From positions 3,410,001 to 3,474,000 of the forward strand of contig NZ_CP019962.1 of NCBI RefSeq assembly GCF_000807675.2: a stretch of 64,000 nt of DNA, read 5' to 3'. A program made the translations under genes and the position numbers. The notes beneath the pieces were generated by a model. The model saw only the letters and a program-made list of their open reading frames with translations. It ran no database searches and was not told the origin of the DNA. Positions 1 to 9,634 of this stretch are shown piece after piece. The stretch is from Eubacterium limosum (lineage in GTDB: Bacteria > Bacillota > Clostridia > Eubacteriales > Eubacteriaceae). How positions within the stretch are numbered: position 1 is the stretch's first letter; every line of letters begins with the position of its first letter.

Positions 1-25
1 GATATTATAGATTAGGGAGGAAAGT

Positions 26-664
26 ATGCCCATTGTTATGACTGCGCTGTTGTCCTTTGCGGGGACAAATATTGATGATATTTTAATCCTGACCCTGCTT
101 TTTTCAAGGGCAGAGACAGCGGCGGATAAGTGGAGAATTATCCTTGGCCAGTACCTGGCAGTTTTGACACTGACCTTTTTCAGCCTTTTCTTTGGCTACA
201 GCATTTCCTTTGTGCCCCACGCGTATATCGGCCTGTTCGGCTTGGTTCCGATTTTGCTTGGGCTGGGCGCAGTGCGGCAGCTCAGAAATAAAGGGCGTGA
301 TCAAAGCCAGCAGACAGACAAAGCGCAAAGGGAACCCGGAAGGCTAAGACAGTTTCTCGAGAAAATATTTCCGGCAGATATTTTGTACGTTTACTTTTTA
401 ACTCTGGCAAACGGTGCAGACAATGTGAGTGTTTATATCCCCTTGTTCACGAATCTGGGGGCTGGAGAAATCATAACAATTATCGTGATTTTTGTGGTTT
501 TGATTGGCGTATGGTGTTTTCTGGGAATGAAAATAGGCCAGTATCCCCTGATTAAGGTGTTTCTTGAAAAATATAAGGATATGCTGATCCCCCTTGTCTT
601 TATCGGGCTGGGGCTTTATATTTTGTTGAAGAGCGGCACTTTTGGACTGCTGCTGGCGGGGTGA
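26..664 (+). CDS. CadD-family cadmium resistance transporter
   Basis: A 212-residue membrane protein of the cadmium-resistance transporter (CadD) family, which exports divalent or other cations across the cytoplasmic membrane. The N-terminus has the family signature in its first helix (FAGTNIDDILIL, about residues 11-22), and five or six hydrophobic segments follow, split by a charged cytoplasmic loop near residues 88-118. A strong ribosome binding site (AGGGAGGAAAG) lies just before the ATG. It is followed by a bidirectional terminator and appears monocistronic. The family is clear. The metal specificity is not. Confidence 0.8.
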   Translation: MPIVMTALLSFAGTNIDDILILTLLFSRAETAADKWRIILGQYLAVLTLTFFSLFFGYSISFVPHAYIGLFGLVPILLGLGAVRQLRNKGRDQSQQTDKAQREPGRLRQFLEKIFPADILYVYFLTLANGADNVSVYIPLFTNLGAGEIITIIVIFVVLIGVWCFLGMKIGQYPLIKVFLEKYKDMLIPLVFIGLGLYILLKSGTFGLLLAG

Positions 665-681
665 AAATGCGGTTAAAAGAA

Positions 682-730
682 CTGCCCCCAACCTCAGACT
701 TGAAATTTTGAGGTTGGGGGCAGATTTTTA
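682..730. terminator. Bidirectional intrinsic terminator
   Basis: A perfect 15-bp stem (682-696 with 709-723) is flanked by T-rich sequence on both sides. It sits between the convergent CadD-like and GlcG/HbpS-like genes. Confidence 0.85.
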
Positions 731-745
731 TATCAAAAGAATATC

Positions 746-1153
746 TTAGAGAGCCGCAAGTCCTGCCTGGGCAACGCTCTCGTCTTCAGCGACACTGCCG
801 CCGCTGACACCAATGGCGCCAATGATGCGATCTCCGTCTATAATCGGGAATCCACCACCAAATGTCACAATTCTGCCTTCACAGCAATTACCAAGACCAA
901 AGAGTTCTCCGGCTTCCTTTGCAGCATCCCCTGCAACAGAGCTCGGCATTTTTAATGAAGCGGCTGTGTAGGCCTTGTTTTGAGCAATACTGATACTTGC
1001 CAGTAAAGAATCCTCCATGCGGTGGACTAAAACGGTGTTTCCGCCCATATCGCATACTGCAATTACCATGGGTACATCAATTTCAACAGCCTTTTTTTCG
1101 GCTGCTTCGGCCATTTTTTTGGCCATTTCCAATAGTTTACCTGTCTGAGTCAT
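746..1153 (-). CDS. GlcG/HbpS-family (DUF336) protein
   Basis: A 135-residue protein of the GlcG/HbpS (PduO C-terminal-like) family. It shows the glycine-rich segment GGGFPI followed by GAIGVSGG near the C-terminus that marks the fold. Members bind haem or cobalamin-related ligands, or accompany diol and glycolate metabolism. The start has a good site (AAAAGGAGATTAAA). No enzyme of a known partner pathway is adjacent, although a FucO-type dehydrogenase lies 5.6 kb away. The ligand cannot be read from the sequence. Confidence 0.8.
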   Translation of the reverse strand: MTQTGKLLEMAKKMAEAAEKKAVEIDVPMVIAVCDMGGNTVLVHRMEDSLLASISIAQNKAYTAASLKMPSSVAGDAAKEAGELFGLGNCCEGRIVTFGGGFPIIDGDRIIGAIGVSGGSVAEDESVAQAGLAAL

Positions 1154-1356
1154 TTTAATCTCCTTTTCTAATATAATCTACCAATTTGCCAAACAGATAC
1201 TAACAACTATATTATACATGGTTTGCCATACGATTACAATTAATTTCATCACAATTTTGTTCCTTCTAAAGTAAAACATCTTGCTCTTAAGAATAAGATG
1301 CGGGTACTTACGAAGTAAAGTTTTGAAGGGGTCATATTAAATTGCCGGCGGCTTTT

Positions 1357-1935
1357 CTATAAATCCTTTAAAGCCTCTTTCCGGAACAGTTTTGGGTCTT
1401 TGTTGAACTGATCCTTTTTGCCTTTCAGAAAGCTCTTGAATTCGGCCCAGGTGCCCTGGGTCATGTCATTTTCATGGATCACAAAGTTCTGGTATTTTGT
1501 CTGCAGTGTGATAAGGCTTTCGGTCATGTCGCATTTAATGATTTCGCCATAGGCAAAGATCACCTTTTTATCGCGAAAGAGAATTTCAAGCTTTTTGGGT
1601 GTAAAGGTAAAGGTTCTTACTGAAAAGTAACGGTCTGGCCAGAAATGAGCCAAGAGCCTGATGAGCAGCGGGTTGAATTTTCCGAGGAAGAACAAAGCGC
1701 CAAGCACACCGCTGATCAGGCGAAAAGCAAACAGGCCGAGATAGACAAAATAACCGCCTGCAAAAAGCTTGATCTGCAGATAGACCATAAAGAGGGCATA
1801 GACAGTATAGATAAGAACAAAATAGCTCACAATGCGCAGCGGCTCGGAAGGCCCCATGCTGAAACGGTTATATTTCTTATTGAGCAGTAACAGATCCTGG
1901 AGATCGTTCGATACAGATGCTTTAAAAGACTTCAT
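1357..1935 (-). CDS. YcxB-like membrane protein, uncharacterised
   Basis: A 192-residue protein with two hydrophobic helices (about residues 33-57 and 66-92). A soluble C-terminal domain of beta-strand character begins at the FTFTPKKLEILFRD segment. This arrangement resembles the YcxB-like C-terminal domain family (PF14317), whose role is unknown. It is transcribed alone, divergently from the large signalling gene. The assignment is by overall pattern, so only moderately sure. Confidence 0.55.
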   Translation of the reverse strand: MKSFKASVSNDLQDLLLLNKKYNRFSMGPSEPLRIVSYFVLIYTVYALFMVYLQIKLFAGGYFVYLGLFAFRLISGVLGALFFLGKFNPLLIRLLAHFWPDRYFSVRTFTFTPKKLEILFRDKKVIFAYGEIIKCDMTESLITLQTKYQNFVIHENDMTQGTWAEFKSFLKGKKDQFNKDPKLFRKEALKDL

Positions 1936-2127
1936 TTAAAAGGCTCCTGTCAATAATTTCAAATTTAGACTTGTACACTATTTTAACACAGCCGATGATG
2001 GAATAACAGCAAAAATTAAGACATACAAAGCATCAGAATCGTTTTAACTTTATTTTGAGGGTTATTTATACTATAATATAATTAATATTTGAAATTTATT
2101 GGCATGATGGACGCCGGGGGTAAAGTA

Positions 2128-5100
2128 ATGATTGGTAAGACAGTTTTAGTTGTCGATGAAAATCCTGCTGAAAACACTTTGCTGGACAATGTTTTAAACA
2201 AGAGCTACCAAGTTGTTGTCTCAAAAGAAAACGATGCCGCTTTGAGGTTTCTCCAACAGAATAAGTCAACGGTGGCAGTGATTATTTTTAGTTATGCTTT
2301 GTTTAATGAAATGCCGACGGCGCTTCGGACTGTTCTATGGGACATACAGGCATCGCGGGGGACAGGTGTTTTAGTGCTGACAGATGCGGACAATCCCATC
2401 ATGGAGGAGCAGGCCCTCAAACTTGGCGCGACGGATATTTTGCCCAGGCCCCTTGATCCGCGTATGATCAGGCAGCGTGTCCGAAATACCTCGCTTCAAA
2501 GTAATTTAAAAACTCTGGAAGAATATGATTCTCTGACAGGGCTGTTGAACAAAGATACCTTTTACAAAAATGTCCATGAAATTTTAATGGGTTTTCCTGA
2601 AAAAGCATACAGCATTATCTGTTTTGACATTGAGCGTTTCAAGGTTATCAATGACCTGTTCGGTGCAGAGGAGGGGGATCGTCTGCTCCAGTATATTGGC
2701 GATGAGCTGAATACCTGGGCAGCGGAAAAGGCAGGCTGTGCCGGGCGCATTGTGGCAGATGTATTTGCTATCCTGCTGCCGGATATGGAGGGTGATGCAG
2801 ACAGTACTGCGCAGAGGCTGACGGATAGTCTGGAGCAATACCCATTGGATATGGAGATATCCATAGCTGCAGGCCTATATCATATTGATGATGTGAACCT
2901 CCCAGTCAGCAGGATGTGTGACCGGGCGATCCTTGCGCTCAACTCTGTAAAGGGAAACTACCTGAAACGTGCGGCCGTTTATGACAATCATCTGAGAAGC
3001 TCGCTGATTGAGGAACAGGAAATTGTTAACGAGATGGCTCATGCTCTGGCAGAACGCCAGTTTCAGGTGTACATACAGCCAAAATGCGATATGCGCACCA
3101 ATAAAATTGTCGGCTGTGAAGCCCTCGTCCGGTGGATTCATCCGGAAAAGGGCATTATCAGTCCTGCGGCCTTTATTCCTGTTTTTGAACGGAATGGTTT
3201 TATTTTAAAGCTCGATGCTTATGTATGGGAAGAAGTCTGCCGTTTAATGAGAAACTGGATTGATAATGGACACCAGCCCATACCAACCTCGGTAAATGTT
3301 TCGAGGGTTAATCTGTACCATCAGGGGCTGAGCGACCTGCTGGCAAATATGGTGAAGAAGTATAATCTGCCTCCATATCTGCTGGAGCTGGAGATTACCG
3401 AAAGTGCTTACACCAAAAATCTGGATCAGCTGCTGAGCCTTGTGAACAGGCTTCGCGACCTGGGCTTTACCATTTTGATGGATGATTTTGGCAGCGGTTA
3501 TTCTTCACTCAACATTTTGAAGGATATCAATGTCGATGTGCTGAAGATCGACATGCGCTTTCTCTCCGACATGGAACATTTAAAGGGCCGTGCCGGCAAT
3601 ATTCTGGAATCGGTGGTCCGGATGACAAAATGGCTTGACCTCAGTGTGATTGCAGAAGGGGTAGAGACAAAAGAGCAGGTTGATTTTCTTTTGGATATCG
3701 GCTGTCACTACGCCCAGGGATATTACTACTATAAGCCCATGCCCACAGATGAATTTGAAGCGCTGTTATTACAGGATGCCGATAAACTTGATTTTTCGGG
3801 AATGGAACGTGAAAAGAGCAATACGATCAGCTATGATGAGCTGGTGCATTCGGACAGTATGACCCGATCGCTTTTAAATAATCTGATAGGCGGTGTGGCT
3901 TTTTATGAGTACTTCCAGGGCAATCTTGAGGTTTTAAGGGTCAATGAGGGGTATTACCAGGCGACGGGCTGTAATGCGGAGGCTTTAAAAACGAACGGAC
4001 GTCATATTCTGGACCGCGTACCTGATGAAGATAAGCCTATTGTCCTCAACGCATTGCAGAGAGCGCCAAAAACGCCTGAAAAGGGAATAGATATTCAGTT
4101 CAGGCGGAAACGGCTGAACGGTGAATACATGTGGATGTACATGCGCCTCTTTTTCCTGGCGGATCGGGGAGATCGCCAGCTCTTTTATGCGTCGATTATT
4201 GATGTGACAAAGCAGAAGCAGTCTGAGGAGGCGCTCCGCCTTTCGGAGCAGCGGTTCCGGATCGCCATGGAGGCGACCAACAATACGATTTTTGATTTTG
4301 ATATTGAGAAAAGAACCATTGATTATTCAGATTATTTTGCGAAAAAATACGGGTTGAAGCCACACCTTGTCAATGTGCCGAACAGCCTGGTCGATGAAGG
4401 TGTGATCCATCCGGATTCAAAGGTGTGCTTTTTGGAGATGTACCGTAAGATATTTAAAGGCGCTCCCAAAGCAAGCTGCGAGGTGCGGGTTAAACTATAT
4501 GACAGCAGTTATCTCTGGAACAGGATCACGCTGACCAATATCTATGATTCAACGCAAAAGCCAGTGAGGGCAGTTGGCCTGGTTGAGGATATTTCCAGAG
4601 AAAAGGAAATGGAAAACCAAATTCTTCAAAAAGAAAAATCCCTTTCAAATTTAAAAAAGGAAAACCAGCAGGCTGTTCTCTCTTTGTTGGGCGAGTCATC
4701 ACCAAATGGACTTATCGGCGGCTATTGTGAGCCTGGCTTTCCGCTCTACTTCATCAATAAGGAAATGCTTGAGATCATGGGCTATGATTCCTATGATGAT
4801 TTTATAGAGGGGACTGGCGGCTTTGTCAACAATACGATTCATCCCGATGATCACGAGTATGTTGCACAGATAGTCGGGCCAAAAGATAAGGAAGGCGACG
4901 AGTATACTGTCCGCTACCGCACGCTGCGCAAGGACGGCAGTTATTTCTGGGTTATTGACCGGGGGCGGGTGGTGCGCGCGGAGGATGGCCGGCTGGCTAT
5001 CGTGAGCGCCTGTATTGACATTACCGAGCAGGTTGAGCTTCAGAATGAGTTTGAAACTGTGCTGAACAGTACGCCAGGTGATGTTGTCGTCTTAAAAATT

Positions 5101-6678
5101 AATGGGGAAAATATTAAAACAAAGTACATGAGCTTTGGACTCGCAAAGGTTCTGGGCTATGAGGAAAAGGAGTACCAGAGGCTGCTGACCTGTGAGGACG
5201 GTTTGAAACTGATATATGCCAAGGACAGGGCGTACTATTTTAACGCAGTTTATAAAAGCGCAGCGGAGCGGCTGCCCATCAACATTGATTTCAGATCAGT
5301 AAATAGAGGCGGTGGATTTGGCTGGATCAATTTTTCGGCTGAGTTTTACGGAACCGATGAAGGCTGTATGGTCTACCATGGTATTTTTACTGATATTTCT
5401 GAGCTCAAGAAAAAAGAAGAAAAGCTGAAGCTTTCTGAAGAACGCTTTAAAGCCGCCATTGAGCATCTGGATATAAGCATTTGGGAATATGATATAAAGA
5501 CAAAGTGCCTGATAAAGGAAACTAAGTGGAACAAAGAAGGAAGCCGGCGCCTGGTGTATCCCAATATGCCTGACGAAAGCGTGACAAAGGGCTATGTGTC
5601 CCCTGAATCTCTCGGTGAGTATCTGCGGCTTTATGAGGATATCAGCGGGGGCAAGCTCAAAACCTCGGCGGAGGTACAGATTCAGGAACCAGACGGCAAG
5701 TACTGCTGGTACCGCATTACCTATACGATGGTGCTGGACGAGGACGGACAGCCCATGAAAGCCATCGGTACCTCCGAAAATATTGAGGAGGAAAAACGAA
5801 AACAAAAACGTATTGACAAACTTTTACTCAAAGCACAGAAGGATTTTTTGACAGGGCTTTATAACAGAGAAACCATTGAAGAAATGGTAAAGCAGAGCTT
5901 AGAGATCAGCGTTTTGGACAAGGGTGTGTCGGCTATACTCATAGCGGATATTGATAATTTTAAACAGATTAATGATTTTTACGGACATACAGAGGGGGAT
6001 CACGTTTTAAAGGAAATTGGACGGATAATCCCAGAGGTTTTTGGTGACAAGGCACTTACAGGGCGCCTTGGTGGTGATGAATTCCTTGTTTTTGTGACGG
6101 GCGAGGATTATGAAAGTGATATCTGCAGTCTGACGCAAAAGTTTTGCGAGCGTCTTAGCGAGCTGGAGGTTCAGGATAAAAAGATTACGGTATCTGTGGG
6201 GATTGCTTTTGTAGAGGAAGCGATAAGGGACTTTAAAACGCTTTACCAAAACGCAGATGCGGCTCTGTATGTGGCGAAATGCAGAGGTAAAAACACCTAT
6301 GCAGTTTATCATGCGTTGCAGTTTCAAAAGCAGCATGCTTATTTTAATATGGACACAGCTATCCTGGACGAATTAGACAGCTTTGTTTATATCATCAATG
6401 CGGAGACTTACGACATTATCTATTGTAATACAGCATTACTGCGAGCACTAAGGGTAGATGAAGTTGAAGCGAAAAGGCATAAATGCTACGAACTCTTGGC
6501 GCAGTGCTCACAGCTCTGTCAAGGATGTGAGCAGCGGGAGCTATTTTATGATCGATTTATTTCCAGAGACATGTCTTTTTTCAATGGAAAAGTTCCGGTA
6601 ACACTGAGAGAAAAGCTTTTTAAATGGGGAAGCCTTACCCTGCGGCTTGGTCTTGCACGTTTTAAAAAGGAAAGTTAA
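2128..6678 (+). CDS. Multi-domain c-di-GMP enzyme (REC-like, GGDEF, EAL, five PAS, GGDEF)
   Basis: A very large signalling protein of about 1516 residues. Order: receiver-like domain (1-125), degenerate GGDEF (about 130-290, VADVF in place of GGDEF), EAL phosphodiesterase (about 310-545), five PAS domains (about 577-1220), an intact GGDEF diguanylate cyclase (motif near residue 1314), and a C-terminal PAS-like segment with a cysteine cluster (CYELLAQCSQLCQGC). The EAL domain keeps its expected acidic, Asn, Lys and Gln residues (CEALVRW, LEITES, MDDFGSGYSSL, LKID, AEGVET). The receiver has no phospho-acceptor Asp (IIFSYA). An in-frame TTG at 2089 would add 13 residues, but GGGGGT six bases before the ATG at 2128 favours this start. 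A TATAAT box lies at 2072-2077. No clear transmembrane helix is visible, so it is probably cytoplasmic. Confidence 0.9.
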   Translation: MIGKTVLVVDENPAENTLLDNVLNKSYQVVVSKENDAALRFLQQNKSTVAVIIFSYALFNEMPTALRTVLWDIQASRGTGVLVLTDADNPIMEEQALKLGATDILPRPLDPRMIRQRVRNTSLQSNLKTLEEYDSLTGLLNKDTFYKNVHEILMGFPEKAYSIICFDIERFKVINDLFGAEEGDRLLQYIGDELNTWAAEKAGCAGRIVADVFAILLPDMEGDADSTAQRLTDSLEQYPLDMEISIAAGLYHIDDVNLPVSRMCDRAILALNSVKGNYLKRAAVYDNHLRSSLIEEQEIVNEMAHALAERQFQVYIQPKCDMRTNKIVGCEALVRWIHPEKGIISPAAFIPVFERNGFILKLDAYVWEEVCRLMRNWIDNGHQPIPTSVNVSRVNLYHQGLSDLLANMVKKYNLPPYLLELEITESAYTKNLDQLLSLVNRLRDLGFTILMDDFGSGYSSLNILKDINVDVLKIDMRFLSDMEHLKGRAGNILESVVRMTKWLDLSVIAEGVETKEQVDFLLDIGCHYAQGYYYYKPMPTDEFEALLLQDADKLDFSGMEREKSNTISYDELVHSDSMTRSLLNNLIGGVAFYEYFQGNLEVLRVNEGYYQATGCNAEALKTNGRHILDRVPDEDKPIVLNALQRAPKTPEKGIDIQFRRKRLNGEYMWMYMRLFFLADRGDRQLFYASIIDVTKQKQSEEALRLSEQRFRIAMEATNNTIFDFDIEKRTIDYSDYFAKKYGLKPHLVNVPNSLVDEGVIHPDSKVCFLEMYRKIFKGAPKASCEVRVKLYDSSYLWNRITLTNIYDSTQKPVRAVGLVEDISREKEMENQILQKEKSLSNLKKENQQAVLSLLGESSPNGLIGGYCEPGFPLYFINKEMLEIMGYDSYDDFIEGTGGFVNNTIHPDDHEYVAQIVGPKDKEGDEYTVRYRTLRKDGSYFWVIDRGRVVRAEDGRLAIVSACIDITEQVELQNEFETVLNSTPGDVVVLKINGENIKTKYMSFGLAKVLGYEEKEYQRLLTCEDGLKLIYAKDRAYYFNAVYKSAAERLPINIDFRSVNRGGGFGWINFSAEFYGTDEGCMVYHGIFTDISELKKKEEKLKLSEERFKAAIEHLDISIWEYDIKTKCLIKETKWNKEGSRRLVYPNMPDESVTKGYVSPESLGEYLRLYEDISGGKLKTSAEVQIQEPDGKYCWYRITYTMVLDEDGQPMKAIGTSENIEEEKRKQKRIDKLLLKAQKDFLTGLYNRETIEEMVKQSLEISVLDKGVSAILIADIDNFKQINDFYGHTEGDHVLKEIGRIIPEVFGDKALTGRLGGDEFLVFVTGEDYESDICSLTQKFCERLSELEVQDKKITVSVGIAFVEEAIRDFKTLYQNADAALYVAKCRGKNTYAVYHALQFQKQHAYFNMDTAILDELDSFVYIINAETYDIIYCNTALLRALRVDEVEAKRHKCYELLAQCSQLCQGCEQRELFYDRFISRDMSFFNGKVPVTLREKLFKWGSLTLRLGLARFKKES

Positions 6679-6687
6679 TAAATATTA

Positions 6688-6727
6688 AAAGAACCCACTG
6701 GAGGGATGATCCGGTGGGTTCTTTTTT
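6688..6727. terminator. Bidirectional intrinsic terminator
   Basis: An 11-bp stem (6691-6701 with 6711-6721, one G:U pair) is followed by a T run on the plus strand and T-rich sequence on the minus strand. It separates the convergent c-di-GMP gene and fucO. Confidence 0.85.
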
Positions 6728-6765
6728 GATGAGGTATTGTTGGAGAATGAATGGTAAAAAAGGAT

Positions 6766-7914
6766 TTACATCAGAGCTTTGTACAGTTCAACAATGTCTT
6801 CCAGGCTGGCATCTTTTGGATTGCCAGGTTTACAGGCATCATCAAATGCGGACTGTGCGAGGAAAGGAATATCTTCTTCCTTGACGATTTCCTTTAAATC
6901 CTGAGGAATACCGACGTCGATTGACAACTGGCGAACCGCATCCACAGCGGCTTTGCGGTATTCTTCCTGAGACATGCTCTCAGTGCCTTCAACACCCATG
7001 GCCTGCGCGATGTATCTGTATTTTTCGCCGGTTTCAGGCGCGTTATATTCCATGATGGAGGGTAAAAGGATCGCGTTGGCAACACCGTGTGGCGTGTCAT
7101 AAACAGCGCCCAAGGCATGGGCCATGGAGTGGACAATGCCGAGACCGACATTGGAGAAGCCCATTCCCGCGACGTACTGGCCGAGTGCCATGTCTTCGCG
7201 TCCTTCAGGAGTGTTTTCGACAGCACCCCTTAAGGAACGTGCGATGATCTCAATGGCTTTTAAGTGGAACATATCTGAAAGCTCCCAGGCACCCAAGGTT
7301 GTATAGCCTTCGATGGCGTGTGTGAGGGCATCCATACCTGTGGAAGCGGTCAAACCCTTTGGCATACTGGACATCATGTCCGGATCTACAAAGGCAACGA
7401 CCGGGATGTCATGTACGTCGACACAGACAAATTTACGTTTCTTTTCGACATCGGTAATAACGTAGTTAATGGTGACTTCTGCTGCGGTACCGGCAGTGGT
7501 TGGAACGGCAAAGATCGGAACACAGGGATTCTTTGTCGGGGCAACACCTTCCAGACTGCGGACATCTTCAAATTCAGGGTTGGTAATGATAATACCAATG
7601 GCTTTTGCGGTATCCATGGAGGAGCCGCCACCGATGGCGATCAGATAGTCTGCGCCGGAAGCCTTAAAGGCTGCAACACCAGTCTGTACGTTTTCGATGG
7701 TGGGATTCGGTTTGATTTCAGAGTAAACGTCATAATCAAGTCCTGCTTCGTCAAGAATATCCGTTACCTTTTTTGTCACATTAAATTTCACCAAATCAGG
7801 GTCAGAACAGACAAAGGCCTTTTTAAAGCCGCGCGCCTTTGCTTCGGTTGCAATTTCATTGATTGCGCCGCTGCCGTGATATGATGTTTCATTTAGAACG
7901 AATCGATTTGCCAT
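6766..7914 (-). CDS. fucO: Lactaldehyde reductase / 1,2-propanediol dehydrogenase, iron-containing ADH
   Basis: A 382-residue group III iron-dependent alcohol dehydrogenase, the same length as E. coli FucO. It shares long identical stretches with FucO, including SGADYLIAIGGGS (nucleotide binding), PTTAGTAAEVTINYVITD and QYVAGMGFSNVGLG. The metal ligands appear as the Asp and His of MDALTHAIEGY and the histidines of VHSMAHALG and DTPHGVAN. It interconverts lactaldehyde and 1,2-propanediol with NAD(H), and relatives also reduce other short aldehydes. The gene is monocistronic. No rhamnose or fucose genes are nearby, so its physiological substrate here may be another diol. Confidence 0.88.
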   Translation of the reverse strand: MANRFVLNETSYHGSGAINEIATEAKARGFKKAFVCSDPDLVKFNVTKKVTDILDEAGLDYDVYSEIKPNPTIENVQTGVAAFKASGADYLIAIGGGSSMDTAKAIGIIITNPEFEDVRSLEGVAPTKNPCVPIFAVPTTAGTAAEVTINYVITDVEKKRKFVCVDVHDIPVVAFVDPDMMSSMPKGLTASTGMDALTHAIEGYTTLGAWELSDMFHLKAIEIIARSLRGAVENTPEGREDMALGQYVAGMGFSNVGLGIVHSMAHALGAVYDTPHGVANAILLPSIMEYNAPETGEKYRYIAQAMGVEGTESMSQEEYRKAAVDAVRQLSIDVGIPQDLKEIVKEEDIPFLAQSAFDDACKPGNPKDASLEDIVELYKALM

Positions 7915-8227
7915 AATAGTAATCTCCCTTAACTAATAAAATTAATATTATTTTATTCAATTTTCGTAAAATTCTCAAGATAGATTAATGTTCATTTGAT
8001 GCAAATATTTATTAACGTTTTCATCTGTAAATGGCAAGTGTTTTTGCAAAGCGGAAAGAATGAAAATATTTTGCTCTTAAATGAAAGAAAAACAAAACGA
8101 AAAATCACAAAGGTTAAAAATTGATAATTTAATGACAGTAAACGTGCACAAATTTAAACTGGAAGCATTATCTGACCCTTGTTTATGCTATAATAACAAA
8201 GCAATTTATTATATGACAGGAGTAAAA
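7915..8227. promoter_or_regulatory. Divergent promoter region fucO / MATE
   Basis: AT-rich region between two divergent genes. On the plus strand an extended -10 element (TG-C-TATAAT, 8186-8194) precedes the MATE gene, 34 bases before its ATG. No convincing -35 or operator was seen for fucO. Confidence 0.5.
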
Positions 8228-9589
8228 ATGACCACAACTTTTCCAGAAAATACAAGACAGGAATCCTTATTCAAGCTGACATGGCCCATTTTTGTGGAGC
8301 TTTTTCTGCAGATGCTGGTGGGGAATACGGACCAGATGATGGTGGGGCAGGTGTCACAGACTGGTGTGGGCGCCATCGGGAACGCTAACCAGATTATCAA
8401 TGTCCTGCTGATTTCTTTCAGCATCATATCACTGGCTACCACAATTCTGGTTTCTCAGAATATGGGCGCAAAAAATTATAAAAATGTGTCGACAATCTAT
8501 ACATTGGCACTGATCGTCAACCTGATTTTCTCAGTGATCATCAGTGCGATTCTGCTGTTTTTTACAGAGTCCATCTATCATATGCTGCAGGTGCCAGACA
8601 CCATTATGCCCGAAACGGTTGCCTATACGCGAATCATTGGCGCGGGTCTTTTTCTGCAGGCTGTGTTTCTGACCTTTTCGGCTATTTTCAGGAGCAACCG
8701 CCTGATGAAGGAAACCATGTTTGTCTCCATTATTATGAATGTGCTCAACATCGGTGGAAACTACATTCTGATTAACGGCATTGGCCTGCCAGGCCCCCTT
8801 GGTGTAACCGGAGCTGCCATCTCCAGCAACATCGCCAAGCTTGTCGGGGTGGTGATTGTCGTCTGTCTGTTCGTTAAAAAAATCAAACCGGGAATGTCTT
8901 TAAAAACATTGAGGCCTTTCCCAACTGCGATGCTCAAAAGATTATTGTTTATCGGGATTCCCTCGGGCGGTGAGACACTTTCATGGACGCTGAGCCAGAC
9001 CGTGACAATGGGATTTGTGAATCTCTGCGGCGCGGTGGTCATTACAACCCGTGTGTACGCGGTGATGTTTGCCATGATCACTTACCTGTACAGCAATGCG
9101 ATTTCCCAGTCCTCCCAGGTTTTAGTAGGCTATATGATCGGAGCGAGGGAATATGACAGCGCGGACAGGCGTGTGAAAGCTACACTCCGGTCATCTGTGC
9201 TGGTATCCTTCTGCGTGGCGCTTCTGCTTTTTGTGTTCAGTGATCAGATTTTTGGTTTTTTCACCTCAGACCCGGAAGTCATAGCCCTCGGCAAGCAGGT
9301 GATGTTCATCGATATTTTTCTGGAGCTCGGACGTGCGGTAAATATGGTGATGGTCCGCTCACTTCAGGCGGCCAATGACATTTTGTTTCCCATTGCCCTT
9401 GGTATTAGCTCACAATGGTTTGTGTCGGTGGTTCTGTGTTATGTTTTAGGCATTATACTGGGCTGGGGACTGGTCGGGATATGGATCGCCATGGCCTGTG
9501 ATGAAATCCTGAGAGCCGCCATGTTTTTAGTCCGTTGGAAACGCAGGAAATGGATGGATTTAAGCATTAAGAACGCCGTGAAGGCCTGA
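8228..9589 (+). CDS. MATE family efflux transporter
   Basis: A 453-residue multidrug and toxic compound extrusion protein with twelve hydrophobic segments in two homologous halves. It extrudes cationic drugs or metabolites using a Na+ or H+ gradient. The typical first-helix sequence is visible (LTWPIFVELFLQMLVGNTDQMM). The reading frame is open upstream to 8081, but the ATG at 8228 is chosen because AGGAG lies 5 bases before it and the extended -10 box at 8186 would fall inside a longer gene. The natural substrate is unknown. Confidence 0.88.
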   Translation: MTTTFPENTRQESLFKLTWPIFVELFLQMLVGNTDQMMVGQVSQTGVGAIGNANQIINVLLISFSIISLATTILVSQNMGAKNYKNVSTIYTLALIVNLIFSVIISAILLFFTESIYHMLQVPDTIMPETVAYTRIIGAGLFLQAVFLTFSAIFRSNRLMKETMFVSIIMNVLNIGGNYILINGIGLPGPLGVTGAAISSNIAKLVGVVIVVCLFVKKIKPGMSLKTLRPFPTAMLKRLLFIGIPSGGETLSWTLSQTVTMGFVNLCGAVVITTRVYAVMFAMITYLYSNAISQSSQVLVGYMIGAREYDSADRRVKATLRSSVLVSFCVALLLFVFSDQIFGFFTSDPEVIALGKQVMFIDIFLELGRAVNMVMVRSLQAANDILFPIALGISSQWFVSVVLCYVLGIILGWGLVGIWIAMACDEILRAAMFLVRWKRRKWMDLSIKNAVKA

Positions 9590-9597
9590 CAAAAACG

Positions 9598-9632
9598 AAG
9601 GAGGTACGTCGTTTCGACGTACCTCCCTTTTG
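9598..9632. terminator. Bidirectional intrinsic terminator
   Basis: A 12-bp perfect stem (9600-9611 with 9615-9626) with a TTT loop is followed by CCCTTTT. It lies between the convergent MATE and DUF3169 genes. Confidence 0.85.
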
Positions 9633-9634
9633 GT

